Shown: positions 27,017 to 36,312 of the stretch, piece by piece | Numbering within the stretch: the first letter of the stretch is position 1 | Layout of the letters: each line of letters starts with the position of its first letter | NCBI GenBank assembly: GCA_000531095.1 | Contig: HG799476.1 | Span: forward strand, 10,109 to 66,920 | Direction of reading: 5' to 3' | Source of the DNA: Gemmata massiliana | Lineage (GTDB): Bacteria; Planctomycetota; Planctomycetia; Gemmatales; Gemmataceae | DNA: 56,812 nucleotides | Notes under the pieces: model-generated | Seen by the model: only the letters and a program-made list of their open reading frames with translations | Told to the model about the DNA's origin: nothing | The model's database searches: none | Made by a program: the position numbers and the translations under genes

Positions 27017-28492
27017 TTAGCCCAGGTTCATCGAGAGGAGGAATTCCATGTTGGATTTCGTCTTCCGCGACTTGTTCAAGAGCATTTCCATCGCTTCCAC
27101 CGGGTGCATGTCGGCCAGCACGCGGCGCAGGATGCGCACCTTGTCGTACTCCTCGGGGTGCATCAGGAGCTCTTCCTTCCGCGTGCCGCTCTTCACCGCG
27201 TCGATGGCGGGGTAGACCCGCTTCTCGACGAGCCGGCGGTCGAGGTGGAGCTCGCTGTTACCCGTGCCCTTGAACTCCTCGAAGATGACCTCGTCCATGC
27301 GCGAGCCGGTGTCCACCAGCGCCGTCGCCAGGATGGTAAGCGAACCGCCCTCTTCGACGTTACGCGCGGCGCCGAAGAATCGCTTCGGCTTCTGCATCGC
27401 GTTGGAGTCGAGACCACCGGAGAGCAGCTTCCCGCCGCCCGGGGCCTCGGTGTTGTGGGCGCGGGCCAACCGCGTGATCGAGTCGAGAAGGATGATGACG
27501 TCCTTCTTCATCTCCACCATCCGCTTGGCCTTCTCCAGCACGATTTCGGAGACGTGGATGTGTTCTTCCGGCGGCTCGTCGAAGGTGCTCGCGACCACCT
27601 CGGCGTTCGGGCTGTTCACCAGCCGCTGCATTTCGGTCACTTCTTCCGGGCGCTCGTCCACGAGCAGCACGAACACGTAGGACTCGGGGTGGTTGCGGAT
27701 GATCGCGTTGGCCATCTTCGCGAGCAAGATGGTCTTCCCGGTCCGCGGCGGGGCGACGATCAGCCCGCGCTGGCCCTTGCCCACGGGGGTGATGAGGTCC
27801 ACGATCCGCATCGAGAGCTCGTCGGGCGCGCTCTCGAGCCGGAGGCGCTCGTTCGGGTGCAGCGGCGTGAGGTCTTCAAAGCTGGTGACGCCCGTCCCCT
27901 CGTCGGGGTGCTTGTTGTTCACCAGCTCGATCTGCATCAGGGCGAAGTTGTCCTGGTTCTCGATCGGGAGCCGGATCGGGCCTTCCACTACGAGCCCGGT
28001 GCGGAGGCTCATGCGGCGGATCTGCGACGGCGAAACGTAGATGTCTTCCGGGCTGGCGAGGTAGTTGTGCGCCTGGCTGCGGAGGAACCCGTAGCCGTCG
28101 GGGAGCACTTCCAGGGTGCCGGACCCGCGCACCACTTCGCCGCGCTCGATCTGCCGGCGCACGACGCCGACGATGAGTTGCGCCCGGCTCATCCCGGTGT
28201 GTTCGCGGATGCCCTCTTTCTCCGCGAGCGCGAAGAGTTCCGGCATCGGCATGCGGTAGAGGTCGTCGAGCCGGGAGCCGGTGTGGACGGGGCGCGGCCG
28301 TTCGACGCGCTCGGGCCGCTCGCGCTCGACGCGCTCGGGGGGCGGAGCAACGGGGGCCGGGGCCGGCGGGGCGCCGGTAGCGGGACCAGCGGGGCCATCG
28401 GTCGGCTTGCGGAAGGGCCGCTTGGCGGCTGCGGCACGGAGAAGTGAGGGGCGCGGCAGTGGCGACCCTTCGACGCCCTTGGCGTCGGGCAT
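27017..28492 (-). CDS. rho: transcription termination factor Rho
   Basis: 491 residues from the ATG at 28492 (GAGGA seven bases upstream). Rho is the hexameric RNA helicase that ends transcription. Family blocks in order: a proline/arginine/glutamate-rich N-terminal extension (about residues 1-75), the RNA-binding domain ([18 protein letters not shown] ... [11 protein letters not shown], with the YVSPSQIRR motif), the Walker A P-loop ([16 protein letters not shown]), Walker B ([14 protein letters not shown]) and the C-terminal [10 protein letters not shown] region. The ordinary Rho body lacks such an extension in E. coli; GC-rich bacteria often carry one. The start region is preceded by a long leader with a possible promoter (see below). 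Confidence 0.93.
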   Translation of the reverse strand: MPDAKGVEGSPLPRPSLLRAAAAKRPFRKPTDGPAGPATGAPPAPAPVAPPPERVERERPERVERPRPVHTGSRLDDLYRMPMPELFALAEKEGIREHTGMSRAQLIVGVVRRQIERGEVVRGSGTLEVLPDGYGFLRSQAHNYLASPEDIYVSPSQIRRMSLRTGLVVEGPIRLPIENQDNFALMQIELVNNKHPDEGTGVTSFEDLTPLHPNERLRLESAPDELSMRIVDLITPVGKGQRGLIVAPPRTGKTILLAKMANAIIRNHPESYVFVLLVDERPEEVTEMQRLVNSPNAEVVASTFDEPPEEHIHVSEIVLEKAKRMVEMKKDVIILLDSITRLARAHNTEAPGGGKLLSGGLDSNAMQKPKRFFGAARNVEEGGSLTILATALVDTGSRMDEVIFEEFKGTGNSELHLDRRLVEKRVYPAIDAVKSGTRKEELLMHPEEYDKVRILRRVLADMHPVEAMEMLLNKSRKTKSNMEFLLSMNLG

Positions 28493-28865
28493 AGCAGATC
28501 CTCGGTCAGAAGGGAAAAGGGGACTGGTGGCGGTCAACCGCCTCCCGGTCAGACGTGGCACGGGTGCCACCAAAAACGAGTTACGCGGGACCACTTCCCC
28601 GTAACGCTACTCAACAAAAACTCGGGTAGAGGATTCGCACAGACTTCCCCACACGGGGCGAGCACTATATTTGCAGTTCGATCGCCAATCGTCCGGTTTT
28701 AGCATTTCGTCCAAAACATCGGGCGAGGTGACCTACAGTGCCAAATAACAGGGGGGGAAGTCAAGACGCGTTATGAGCCGTAATTCTTCTCGGCTAACCA
28801 CGCTAGTAAAGTGCGGGCTCCCAACTTACCGGCAGTCTACGCTATTCGCGTGCGACGTCAACCAG

Positions 28866-28871
28866 ATTATA
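28866..28871 (-). promoter_or_regulatory. possible rho promoter -10 element
   Basis: On the minus strand the hexamer TATAAT lies at 28871-28866. The -35 region is weak (TGGATT at 17-base spacing). If used, it gives a leader of about 365 nucleotides before the rho start, long enough for the autoregulation known for Rho in other bacteria. Prediction only. Confidence 0.35.
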
Positions 28872-29060
28872 GGCAGTACACGACAAAAAATCCAGGTTTC
28901 CACCTGCGGAGTGTGAAGAGAACCGCAACGTACTGATTAAGCCATCAGTTACGGTCTTTTGGCGCGACTCAAAACGGCCCAATTTCAGACGTGGGCGTCC
29001 ACGTCTGAACGTTATCAGACTAAAGGCCAGTTTCCCTACCAGGACGTGACTTGCGCAGTA

Positions 29061-29110
29061 CAAACTGAATCACACAAACTGTATCGCACACATTCAAATT
29101 CTGATACAAT
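29061..29110 (+). promoter_or_regulatory. 14-base direct repeat next to a -10 box
   Basis: Two copies of a CAAACTG-A/T-ATC-A/G-CA unit (29061-29074, 29075-29088) lie in tandem, immediately upstream of a TACAAT -10-like box (29105-29110) with no good -35. Such phased repeats are typical binding sites of an activator or repressor. The lipoprotein ATG is about 100 bases downstream. Confidence 0.4.
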
Positions 29111-29210
29111 ATTCGCCCGGTCTTCATCTTCACAGGCCACCCCACCGTTACCGTAATGTTCGCGGATTTTTCCGCGCAACGCTTCGTCGGCCCGACGGGG
29201 GATCTGTTCC

Positions 29211-29672
29211 ATGTCCTGTCTCTATTATCGCTCACTGGCAGGTGCGATTTTCGCCGCGTGCCTGATCGTGCTGGCCGGGTGCTCGTCCCGGTCGAACAAA
29301 ATCCCCATTACCGGCGCGTTGACGGTCGACGGCGAGCCGGGGTCGCTGGCCACGCTCACGTTCTGGCCCGGCGACCCCAACGGCGAGGGCGCGGGGACGG
29401 TGTTCACGGACGACAAGGGCAACTTCGTGAGCGGGGACGCCAAAACTGGCACCGGCTTCGCGCCCGGTGAGTACAAGGTCACCGTGTCCCGGTTCCTCGA
29501 CCGCCACGGCAAGCCCGCCCAGGTGAGCGGGAAGAAGTCCGAAGCGTCGATGGAAACGCCCGCCAAAGAGTCCATCCCCGCGCCCTACCGCGACCGCAAC
29601 AACACCCCACTGTCGATCAACGTCACCCACGATTCGGCGACGTTCACGCTGGAAGTCAAAGCGAAGAAGTGA
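29211..29672 (+). CDS. planctomycete lipoprotein paired with DUF1559 gene
   Basis: 153 residues. The signal peptide ends in a lipobox (CLIVLAGC, cysteine about residue 24), so the protein is lipid-anchored. The mature protein is a small beta-sandwich with a TGALTVDGEPGSLATLTFWPGD and GEYKVTVSRFLD pattern, as in carboxypeptidase-regulatory-like domains. It is followed by a DUF1559 gene 85 bases downstream; such pairs recur in planctomycetes, and a second one occurs at 48854-50400. Co-expression is likely. Its role is unknown. Confidence 0.75.
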   Translation: MSCLYYRSLAGAIFAACLIVLAGCSSRSNKIPITGALTVDGEPGSLATLTFWPGDPNGEGAGTVFTDDKGNFVSGDAKTGTGFAPGEYKVTVSRFLDRHGKPAQVSGKKSEASMETPAKESIPAPYRDRNNTPLSINVTHDSATFTLEVKAKK

Positions 29673-29756
29673 CCCCGCTCCCGATAGTCCCGCCGCTGCC
29701 ACAACCCGCACCGTGTCGTTGTCGTTCCTTTTTCCCACCCCATGATTGGTGAGCCA

Positions 29757-30803
29757 ATGTCAACTCCGCGTCGCACCGGTTTCACCCTGATCGAACTGTT
29801 GGTCGTGATCGCGATCATTGCGATCCTCATCGGGCTGTTGCTCCCGGCCGTGCAAAAGGTCCGCGAGGCCGCGGCCCGCATGAAGTGCACGAACAACCTG
29901 AAGCAGATCGGGCTGGCGTTCCACAACATCCACACGACCGAAGAACGGTTCCCGCCCGGCGCCCTGGACAACGGGGCCATGTGGTCGGCGTGGCTCATGC
30001 CGTACCTCGAACAAACGGCCGTCTACCAGGCGATCTGGGTGATCCCGGAGAGCGGGCACAACGACGACGGGCTCGTCGGGCCGTCGGGCTCGAACGGGAA
30101 CTGGGCCGTCGGCGGCGGGTCCGGGGCGGCCCTCGCGAACGCCTCGATCACCGGCGCGAGCATCAACGAGCGCAACATCGCGGCGTGCGAGCTGCTGATC
30201 CCCGGGCTCCGGTGCCCGTCGTCCACGATCCCCGAACACTCGTTCAGCCCGAGCTACGAGAACTGGTTCGTCGCCAAGCGCACCCCGATCAGCTACGCGG
30301 TGTGCGGGTCCGGCACGCGGACGCAGCTCTACGTCCACACCGACGTTCAAAACCTCGACGGCGCGTTCCAAAGCATCCGCCGGACGACGTGGGGCGGGCG
30401 CCTGCGGATGCGGGACTTCACCGACGGTCTCTCGAACACGGTTTTCGTTGGCGAAGAAGAGTACGCGCTCAAGGCATCGTACACCGACGCGGAACTCGAC
30501 CTCCAGGGCGCCGCGCGCCGTAAGGCGTGCTGGCAGTTCGGCTCCGACAGCATCGACTGCGACTACGGGTTCAACGAAGCGTTCGGCTCGACCGGCGTGC
30601 GGCTCAACTACCCGAAGAAGACCATCTCGGACCCGACCGCCGACCTGGAAGCCTACATCGCCAGCTTCGGCAGCCGCCACACCGGTGGGGCCAACTTCAT
30701 GCTGGGCGACGGGTCCGTCCGGTTCATCCGCGACGGCATCGACCCGGCCACATACAGCGGCCTGGGCACCCGCGCCGGGGGTGAAGTTCTCGGCGACTAC
30801 TAA
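29757..30803 (+). CDS. DUF1559 prepilin-type secreted protein
   Basis: 348 residues from the ATG at 29757 (the ATG five codons earlier lacks support). Prepilin N-terminus [20 protein letters not shown], followed by [29 protein letters not shown]. The C-terminal end carries the family motif [13 protein letters not shown] ... TRAGGE. This is one of four DUF1559 genes in the window and follows a lipoprotein gene. The first 60 residues are nearly identical to the copy at 48854, while the bodies diverge, as expected where the N-terminus is conserved by the pilin machinery. Confidence 0.85.
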   Translation: MSTPRRTGFTLIELLVVIAIIAILIGLLLPAVQKVREAAARMKCTNNLKQIGLAFHNIHTTEERFPPGALDNGAMWSAWLMPYLEQTAVYQAIWVIPESGHNDDGLVGPSGSNGNWAVGGGSGAALANASITGASINERNIAACELLIPGLRCPSSTIPEHSFSPSYENWFVAKRTPISYAVCGSGTRTQLYVHTDVQNLDGAFQSIRRTTWGGRLRMRDFTDGLSNTVFVGEEEYALKASYTDAELDLQGAARRKACWQFGSDSIDCDYGFNEAFGSTGVRLNYPKKTISDPTADLEAYIASFGSRHTGGANFMLGDGSVRFIRDGIDPATYSGLGTRAGGEVLGDY

Positions 30804-30820
30804 CGTTCTCGCGCCGCTCG

Positions 30821-30896
30821 TCTTAATTTCGTGGCACAGGCCTCTGGCCTGTGTGAATGACTCCACAGGCCAGAGGCCTGTGCCACGAAATTAAGA
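30821..30896. repeat. palindromic repeat B, copy 1
   Basis: Perfect 33-bp inverted repeat (30821-30853 with 30864-30896), loop of 10 bases, centred on CACAGGCCTCTGGCCTGTG units. It lies just downstream of the DUF1559 gene and can act as a transcript end. A second copy is at 52315-52370. Confidence 0.85.
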
Positions 30897-31014
30897 CCGA
30901 AGCGCATCTCAACAAATCGCAGCCCGCGGTGATGTCGGCTGTAGAAATCGTGGCAACGCGATCAACAGTTCCACTTGTCAATCACCTCCGTGTGCCCATC
31001 GAACCGGTGCCCCC

Positions 31015-32949
31015 ATGCGTCGATTCGCGAATTGGAAGTTCGCCCTCCCCGTCCTCGGGTTGCTCGCGATCGGCGGAAGCGCATGGTACTTCCTGTTCGC
31101 GAAGGGCACCCGGTACGCACTGCCCGAAGCTACCGACTTGCGCCCGTTCGTTCGTGCCAATCCGCCGGTGCCGATCGTCTTTACGTCCCGGTCCGAGCCG
31201 GCAAGTTTTAAGGCCGCGGCCCCGGAAGCCGAGGGCTTCACGTACCCGGGAACGATCCCGTGGACAGCACAAGAAGGGCGCCTGCGGTTACTCGACACGA
31301 ACGGCAAAGTGTACGAGTTGACGTGGGGCCGCGTGCTCCCGGACGGCGGCACGCTAATCGACGTGATGAGCCCGTCCGTTACGCTCGACGGCACGCGAAT
31401 CCTGTTTGCCGGGCGGAAGGCGTCCCCCGATGCGGGGCGCTGGCGGATCTATCAGGTCAACGTCGACGGGAGCGACCTCAAACCGCTGACCGGCGGGCCG
31501 GACGATCCCGGGTGCCCCTCCCTTCCTCCACTACGGTTCGCGCTGGACGGCACGCGCATCCCGGACACCGAGCGCCGACACCTCGACTTCGACGACGTGG
31601 ACCCGACCGACCTCGGGCCGGCCGGGATCGCGTTCGCGTCGAGTCGCGTGCCGGACTTGGGGCGCGATCACACGCGGCGCTCCACGCAAATCTGGGTGAT
31701 GCCGGTCGGCGGAACCCCGACCCTGCGGTCCGCGAACCGCAACAACGACCGCTGGCCCGTCCTCGTCTCCCAGGACATGATCGTGTTCAGCTTGTGGAGC
31801 CGGAATCGAGAAGTGGTAACCGCGGACCTTTCGGACGTGCGCCCGGTGTCCGCGGGAGGCACATTCGCGACCCGGCCCCCGGACCACTGGATGGCCGCGC
31901 GGGTCACGCCCAACGGGGCCGATTTCGGCTACGCGGTCAAGTGCCCGGAACCGGTCTGGCGCCCGCGCCCGCTCTTTAACGGGCGCATCGTGTTCATGAC
32001 AGAAGCCTCTGCCGGGCGCCTGCGCGTCGCTCAGGCCGATTGGGGGCACCTCCGCTCGGCTCCGAGTTCGCTCAGTGCGAGCGCGGAAATGCCGAGCACG
32101 GGCGGCGAACTCTCGTTCGGCCCCACACGCGACGCGGACGGGCGCGAGTTGTCCGCCGGGTGCCCATCCGCGTGCCCCGGTGGGGCGGTCCTCTTCGCCG
32201 CGTCCCCGGTCGAAGCGCTTCCGAGTGCCTTCGGACTCTACACCGCTTCGGACGACTGGACCGGCGCCCCACCAATCCCGGAACTCGTATTCGACGACCC
32301 CGCGCTCGCGGACGCCGAACCGGTCGCCGTTTATGCACGAGCGCTGACGCCCGAACCGGTCGTTCGCGCGGAACCGGCCGCGACCGGGTTCGCCCGCCCC
32401 GCGAAACTCAAGCTCGTCGACGGGCGGGAACACACCGGGCCGAGCGGATACATCGAGAACGCCTCGGTCCTCGACGCCATGTACATCGATCCGCCGGACG
32501 CGCCGGACCCGATTCGCTCGCCGATCCCGGACCCGCGTGCGACCAACAAACCGACGGGCTACCGGGCCCCGGCCATCTTACCGCCGCCCGATGTGCGTTC
32601 GGTCGCGTTCTATGCGTCGTACCGGGACCGGTTCGACGACCCGGCCCAACCGCGAATCACCGGCTCGTGGGAGAAATTGACGGTCGCGCCGCTCAACGAC
32701 GAGGGGAAGTTGTACACCTGGGTTCCGGCCGATCCCTCGACCCCGACCGTCGTGGTCGGGCTGAACGCGGACGGCAAAGTTGCGAAATGGACCGCACCAA
32801 CGAAGAGCGCGAACGGACGCGCGCCCACGTTCTACGCCATCGCTGGCGACCATTACAGCGGCATCCGCGCGAACGGCTACCACTACTGCACCGGGTGCCA
32901 CACCGGGCACACGTTCGCGGCCGCGGACATCCGCGAACGACAGAAATAG
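31015..32949 (+). CDS. PD40-type propeller protein with C-terminal CxxCH haem c motif
   Basis: 644 residues. An N-terminal signal/anchor (WKFALPVLGLLAIGGSAWYFLF) is followed by propeller-type repeats: SVTLDGTRILFAGR, NVDGSDLKPLTGG, TQIWVMPVGGT. The C-terminus ends with GYHYCTGCHTGHTF, a single C-x-x-C-H cytochrome c site. The overall plan resembles the hydrazine-synthase-alpha-type mid-domain/PD40 proteins of planctomycetes (family comparison is inference). The protein should be exported, and the haem site suggests electron transfer or a redox role. It is convergent with the DUF255 gene, with a large palindrome between. Confidence 0.75.
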   Translation: MRRFANWKFALPVLGLLAIGGSAWYFLFAKGTRYALPEATDLRPFVRANPPVPIVFTSRSEPASFKAAAPEAEGFTYPGTIPWTAQEGRLRLLDTNGKVYELTWGRVLPDGGTLIDVMSPSVTLDGTRILFAGRKASPDAGRWRIYQVNVDGSDLKPLTGGPDDPGCPSLPPLRFALDGTRIPDTERRHLDFDDVDPTDLGPAGIAFASSRVPDLGRDHTRRSTQIWVMPVGGTPTLRSANRNNDRWPVLVSQDMIVFSLWSRNREVVTADLSDVRPVSAGGTFATRPPDHWMAARVTPNGADFGYAVKCPEPVWRPRPLFNGRIVFMTEASAGRLRVAQADWGHLRSAPSSLSASAEMPSTGGELSFGPTRDADGRELSAGCPSACPGGAVLFAASPVEALPSAFGLYTASDDWTGAPPIPELVFDDPALADAEPVAVYARALTPEPVVRAEPAATGFARPAKLKLVDGREHTGPSGYIENASVLDAMYIDPPDAPDPIRSPIPDPRATNKPTGYRAPAILPPPDVRSVAFYASYRDRFDDPAQPRITGSWEKLTVAPLNDEGKLYTWVPADPSTPTVVVGLNADGKVAKWTAPTKSANGRAPTFYAIAGDHYSGIRANGYHYCTGCHTGHTFAAADIRERQK

Positions 32950-32985
32950 GGCCGACGATTGCCACACACGAGCTACCCACTCACC

Positions 32986-33055
32986 GCTACCCACCGCCCT
33001 TGCGGGCGGGTTCGCCAAGCAACCGTGAACCCCGCCCGCAAGGGCGGTGGGTAGC
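32986..33055. terminator. 25-bp perfect inverted repeat between convergent genes
   Basis: The arms 32986-33010 and 33031-33055 are exact complements (GCTACCCACCGCCCTTGC... and its inverse), with a 20-base loop. It is placed exactly between the ends of two convergent genes, so a bidirectional terminator or transcript-stabilising stem. It contains no U-tract. Confidence 0.7.
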
Positions 33056-33083
33056 AACGGACCACACGTGCTAACCGCGCCCC

Positions 33084-35456
33084 TCACTTCAACTTCAATT
33101 CGCTTGGGGGGAGGCACAATCCCTCTTTGCAGGCGTTCAGTTTCACCCGAACCTCGACTTCTCCTTCCCCGGCAGCAAACGTTCCCCGAATCGTCGCCGT
33201 GCCCTCGTACACGAGGTATTTCGAGCCGGTCGAATCGGTGATCTCTTTCCCCCTGGGGTAATCCACCTTAGTCTCGACCTTCTTGCCACCGATGTAAACG
33301 ACCACTTCCGTCTGAGAATCGACCAGCATTTCCGAGCCGACCGGGTTCGCGTACAGGTGCCACGGGGCTTCGACCGTCAGCGCGAGTGCGAACGTTCGCT
33401 TCCCGTCCTTCGGCGCATCCAGTGTGAGCTTGGGCGCGACGACGTCGGCCGATTCCTTCGGCTTCTTCGGCTTCGGGGCGTCCTTCGGCGCGGGTTTGTC
33501 GGGGTCGCCCGCGGCGTCGAGCAACTCGTCGAGCGTGCGGAGCATGAGCGGCATGCTCGTGGGGTTGGTGCTCAGCGCCAGTGAGAACGACTTGACCGTG
33601 CGAATCCCGCGGTCGCGGTAGCTGTCGTCCTTCGTCTTCGCGCCGAGCCGGAGCAGGTTGCGCGCCATCTGCGAGTTGCCCGACGGCTGCACGCCGTCGT
33701 AACTGTCCTTCGACCGCGCGAAGAGCTTTTCACTATCCGCCGCGGTGAAGAAGAACCCGCCGCCGACCGCGTCGCCGTAGTGCTTCACCGCGAGGTCGGT
33801 GAGCTGCTTCGCCGCGTCGAGCCACTTCTGTTCACCGGTCGCGTCGTGCAGGTTCAGCAAGCCGTGAATCAAATAGGCGTAGTCGTCGATGAACGCGGTG
33901 CCCTTCGGGGTCGGCTTCTCGCCCGGCGCCGCGGCGAAGATGCGGAACAGGCGCCCGTCCTTGTCGCGCATCCGCGTGAGAACGAAGGTCGCCGCGTCCG
34001 CTGCCGTTTGCGTGTACGCCTTCTCTTTGAAGACCTCCCCGGCCTTCGCGTACCCAGCAATCATTTGCCCGTTCCAAGCCGTGATGATCTTCGTGTCGAG
34101 GAACGGACGCTCGCGCTTCGCGCGCACGTCGAACAGTTTCTTCTTCAATGGTTCGAGTTTGGCGAACAGTTCCGCTTCGGTCAGCTTCTGTTCCTTCGCG
34201 ATCTCCGAGAACGCTTTCGGCAACCGCAGGATGTGGAACTTCTCCTCGAAGTTCGGGCTCGTGACGCCGTACACGGCCTTGAACAACGCGACATCGGCCT
34301 CGGCACCGAGAACCTTCTTGATCTCGTCCGCGGTCCAGACGTAGAACTCGCCTTCCTTCTCGTTGCTGTCCGCGTCAAGTGCGGAGTAAAAGCCCCGCTC
34401 CGGCGCCGTCATTTCGCGCTTGATGAACGCGAGCGTCTCGGCCACCACGCGCTTGTACTCCGGGCGCGGGTCGAGCGCGTGGGCTTCGCTGTACAGTTCG
34501 ACCAACTGCCCGTTGTCGTAGAGCATCTTCTCGAAGTGCGGCACGGTCCACGTGCGCTCGGTGCTGTAGCGGTGGAACCCGCCACCGAGGTGGTCGTAGA
34601 TGCCCCCTTCGAGCATCTTCGCGAGCGTGGTGCTGGTCAGCTTCGCGAGCCGCTCGTTGCCCGGCTTTTTGCTCTGCGCGAGCAGGAACCCCCACACGGG
34701 CGGGCGCGGGAATTTCGTACCGCGGAAGTCGCGCCGCTTGTTCCCGGTGCCGCCGTGCTCCGGGTCGATGTCGAACGCATCCACCCCGCCGGTCACCAGT
34801 TCGCGCTTGATCGGCACGAGCGCGACGATGCGACTGTTCGCGTCGAGCATCTCGATCGTGCGCTTCGCGATGCGCTCGGCCTGAGCTTCCAGATCGGCGC
34901 GGTCCTTGTCGAACTCGATGACCTTACCCAGCACCGTCTTGAACCCGGGGATCGTGTCCTCACCGACCTTCTTGTCGTCGGGCGGGAAGTAGGTCGCGCC
35001 GAAGATCGGTTTGCCCTCGGGCGTGAGGAACATGCTCAGCGGCCACCCGCCCTGCTGGTCGCTCGCTTGCAGCGCGGTCATGTAAATCTCGTCGACGTCC
35101 GGGCGCTCTTCGCGGTCCACCTTGATGCACACGAAGTTCGAGTTGAGGATCTTCGCGATTTCGGCGTTGGAGAACGATTCGCGCTCCATCACGTGGCACC
35201 AGTGACACGCACTGTAGCCGATCGAGAGGAAGATCAGCTTCTTCTCTTTCTTCGCGCGCTCGAATGCTTCTGTCCCCCACGGGTACCACTCGACCGGGTT
35301 GTAAGCGTGCTGGAGTAAGTACGGGCTGCTCTCTTTCGCGAGCTTGTTCGGCTTCCCTTTCTCTTTCGATTTCTCCTTGGGCTGCGCAGCGCCCGAAGCG
35401 GAAAACGCGAGCGCACACACCGCACACAGCAGGAAGGCGAACAGGCGGCATCGCAT
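33084..35456 (-). CDS. DUF255 thioredoxin-fold protein with DsbD-alpha-like C-terminus
   Basis: 790 residues with a signal peptide ([16 protein letters not shown], then GAAQ). The N-terminal third is the DUF255/YyaL (spermatogenesis-associated-20-like) domain with a thioredoxin fold and the redox motif [14 protein letters not shown] (C-x-x-C near residue 80). The middle is a helical six-hairpin-type domain ([20 protein letters not shown]). The last 110 residues ([17 protein letters not shown] ... [10 protein letters not shown]) look like the DsbD N-terminal alpha domain with two cysteines. Family members are linked to disulfide chemistry and thiol-dependent folding, here exported. Fusion with a DsbD-alpha-like tail is unusual. 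Confidence 0.82.
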   Translation of the reverse strand: MRCRLFAFLLCAVCALAFSASGAAQPKEKSKEKGKPNKLAKESSPYLLQHAYNPVEWYPWGTEAFERAKKEKKLIFLSIGYSACHWCHVMERESFSNAEIAKILNSNFVCIKVDREERPDVDEIYMTALQASDQQGGWPLSMFLTPEGKPIFGATYFPPDDKKVGEDTIPGFKTVLGKVIEFDKDRADLEAQAERIAKRTIEMLDANSRIVALVPIKRELVTGGVDAFDIDPEHGGTGNKRRDFRGTKFPRPPVWGFLLAQSKKPGNERLAKLTSTTLAKMLEGGIYDHLGGGFHRYSTERTWTVPHFEKMLYDNGQLVELYSEAHALDPRPEYKRVVAETLAFIKREMTAPERGFYSALDADSNEKEGEFYVWTADEIKKVLGAEADVALFKAVYGVTSPNFEEKFHILRLPKAFSEIAKEQKLTEAELFAKLEPLKKKLFDVRAKRERPFLDTKIITAWNGQMIAGYAKAGEVFKEKAYTQTAADAATFVLTRMRDKDGRLFRIFAAAPGEKPTPKGTAFIDDYAYLIHGLLNLHDATGEQKWLDAAKQLTDLAVKHYGDAVGGGFFFTAADSEKLFARSKDSYDGVQPSGNSQMARNLLRLGAKTKDDSYRDRGIRTVKSFSLALSTNPTSMPLMLRTLDELLDAAGDPDKPAPKDAPKPKKPKESADVVAPKLTLDAPKDGKRTFALALTVEAPWHLYANPVGSEMLVDSQTEVVVYIGGKKVETKVDYPRGKEITDSTGSKYLVYEGTATIRGTFAAGEGEVEVRVKLNACKEGLCLPPSELKLK

Positions 35457-35480
35457 GGCCGGGCCTCCGAAGAAGACGTT

Positions 35481-35507
35481 CGACAGGATTAACAGGATAG
35501 ACAGGAT
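35481..35507. repeat. GACAGGAT-type repeat, single arm
   Basis: Three ACAGGAT units match the arm of the palindrome at 4206-4283. A short complementary piece (TTCTGTCAAGA, about 35549) is all that remains of the other arm. The TGA stop of the following minus gene falls inside that piece. Confidence 0.6.
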
Positions 35508-35552
35508 GAACGCAAGAAGCCCGTCTTCAATCCCGAAGGCACGGGAATTCTG

Positions 35553-35942
35553 TCAAGAATCTCGGCCCGATCCGCCCGCGAGTGGCCACCGGTCACCGGT
35601 TCGCGCGCCCGCGGGAGCGGGGATGCTCGTGTAGTACGCCCACACCGATTCGTACCCGGGGATCTCGACGAGGTCACGCACGAACAAGTTCGGCACGTCC
35701 TCGAATTCGTCCAGTTCCGCGAGTCCGCGTGCGTCCACGGCGAACAGTTCCCCGTGAACCGCGAGGCCATTCGTCGCGTCGCGAATCAGCCCGGGGTACG
35801 GCCCGAGATCGACCACTCGATACCGGGCCGCGGTCGCTACTTCCGCAACGAACTCTTGGTCCGCGATCCGGGGATAATTGCGCCCGCCGCGTTTTAGTGT
35901 GCCATATACGAATAGGAGCGTTATTGCTGACGCCACAATCAC
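35553..35942 (-). CDS. gamma-glutamylcyclotransferase-like (AIG2/GGCT fold) protein
   Basis: 129 residues, starting at a GTG (35942), with a second GTG two codons on. Both are plausible. The N-terminal LLFVYGTLKRGGRNYP is the classical YGTL loop of the GGCT-like fold. GELFAVDARGLAELDEFEDV carries the acidic residue region of the active site. The fold cyclises gamma-glutamyl or related substrates in the cytoplasm. Substrate untested. The stop codon overlaps a repeat remnant. The 370-base region from here to cheW holds no supported gene. Confidence 0.75.
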   Translation of the reverse strand: MIVASAITLLFVYGTLKRGGRNYPRIADQEFVAEVATAARYRVVDLGPYPGLIRDATNGLAVHGELFAVDARGLAELDEFEDVPNLFVRDLVEIPGYESVWAYYTSIPAPAGARTGDRWPLAGGSGRDS

Positions 35943-36312
35943 TTACCTCGCTCGAGAAAATTATTCGCGGGCCTAAAAAATAAGGGATCACGGCAATCCG
36001 GGCACGAGTGTTTGATGGTGCAGCAATAGAACTCGCGCGGCACCAAATCGGGCGCGGCGCGAACCGTCGAGACGAGAAGTGTCGACCGCCCCACGAACCG
36101 ATGGCGATGATCCTACCAGGTGCCCCCGGATCGGTGCCCGCCCCTGTGCGGCCCAAGTGAGCGAACGGGTAGAAATTTTCTCCGTCGTCATTCGATAAGA
36201 GCAATAAGTAGCGGGTCCGCATACGACGGGGACGGTGCGCCGATCGGAAGGCGCGCCCGGTCCGGTGGCACCGCTACGTTTCGTCAGACCCGCGCCCCCG
36301 TTGAGAGATCCT
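35943..36312. other. intergenic region upstream of cheW
   Basis: 370 bases between divergent genes. It should carry both promoters, but I see no clear -10/-35 pair, no structured element and no gene. Confidence 0.5.

Larger units (their letters stand above)
28493..29210. other. intergenic region between divergent rho and lipoprotein genes
   Basis: 718 bases with lower GC than neighbours. It holds an 11-bp perfect hairpin (28984-29009), a possible rho promoter and a possible lipoprotein promoter (listed separately). No open reading frame in it has protein character. Confidence 0.6.

Noticed and set aside
26819-28447. Long open frame (about 540 codons) antisense to rho
   Set aside because: It exactly shadows the rho coding frame, has no ribosome site, and its translation is rich in histidine, arginine and valine with no family motif. 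It is a by-product of high GC.
33780-35318. Long open frame (about 510 codons) antisense to the DUF255 gene
   Set aside because: It is a high-GC shadow frame opposite a well-supported gene; its translation has no recognisable domain.
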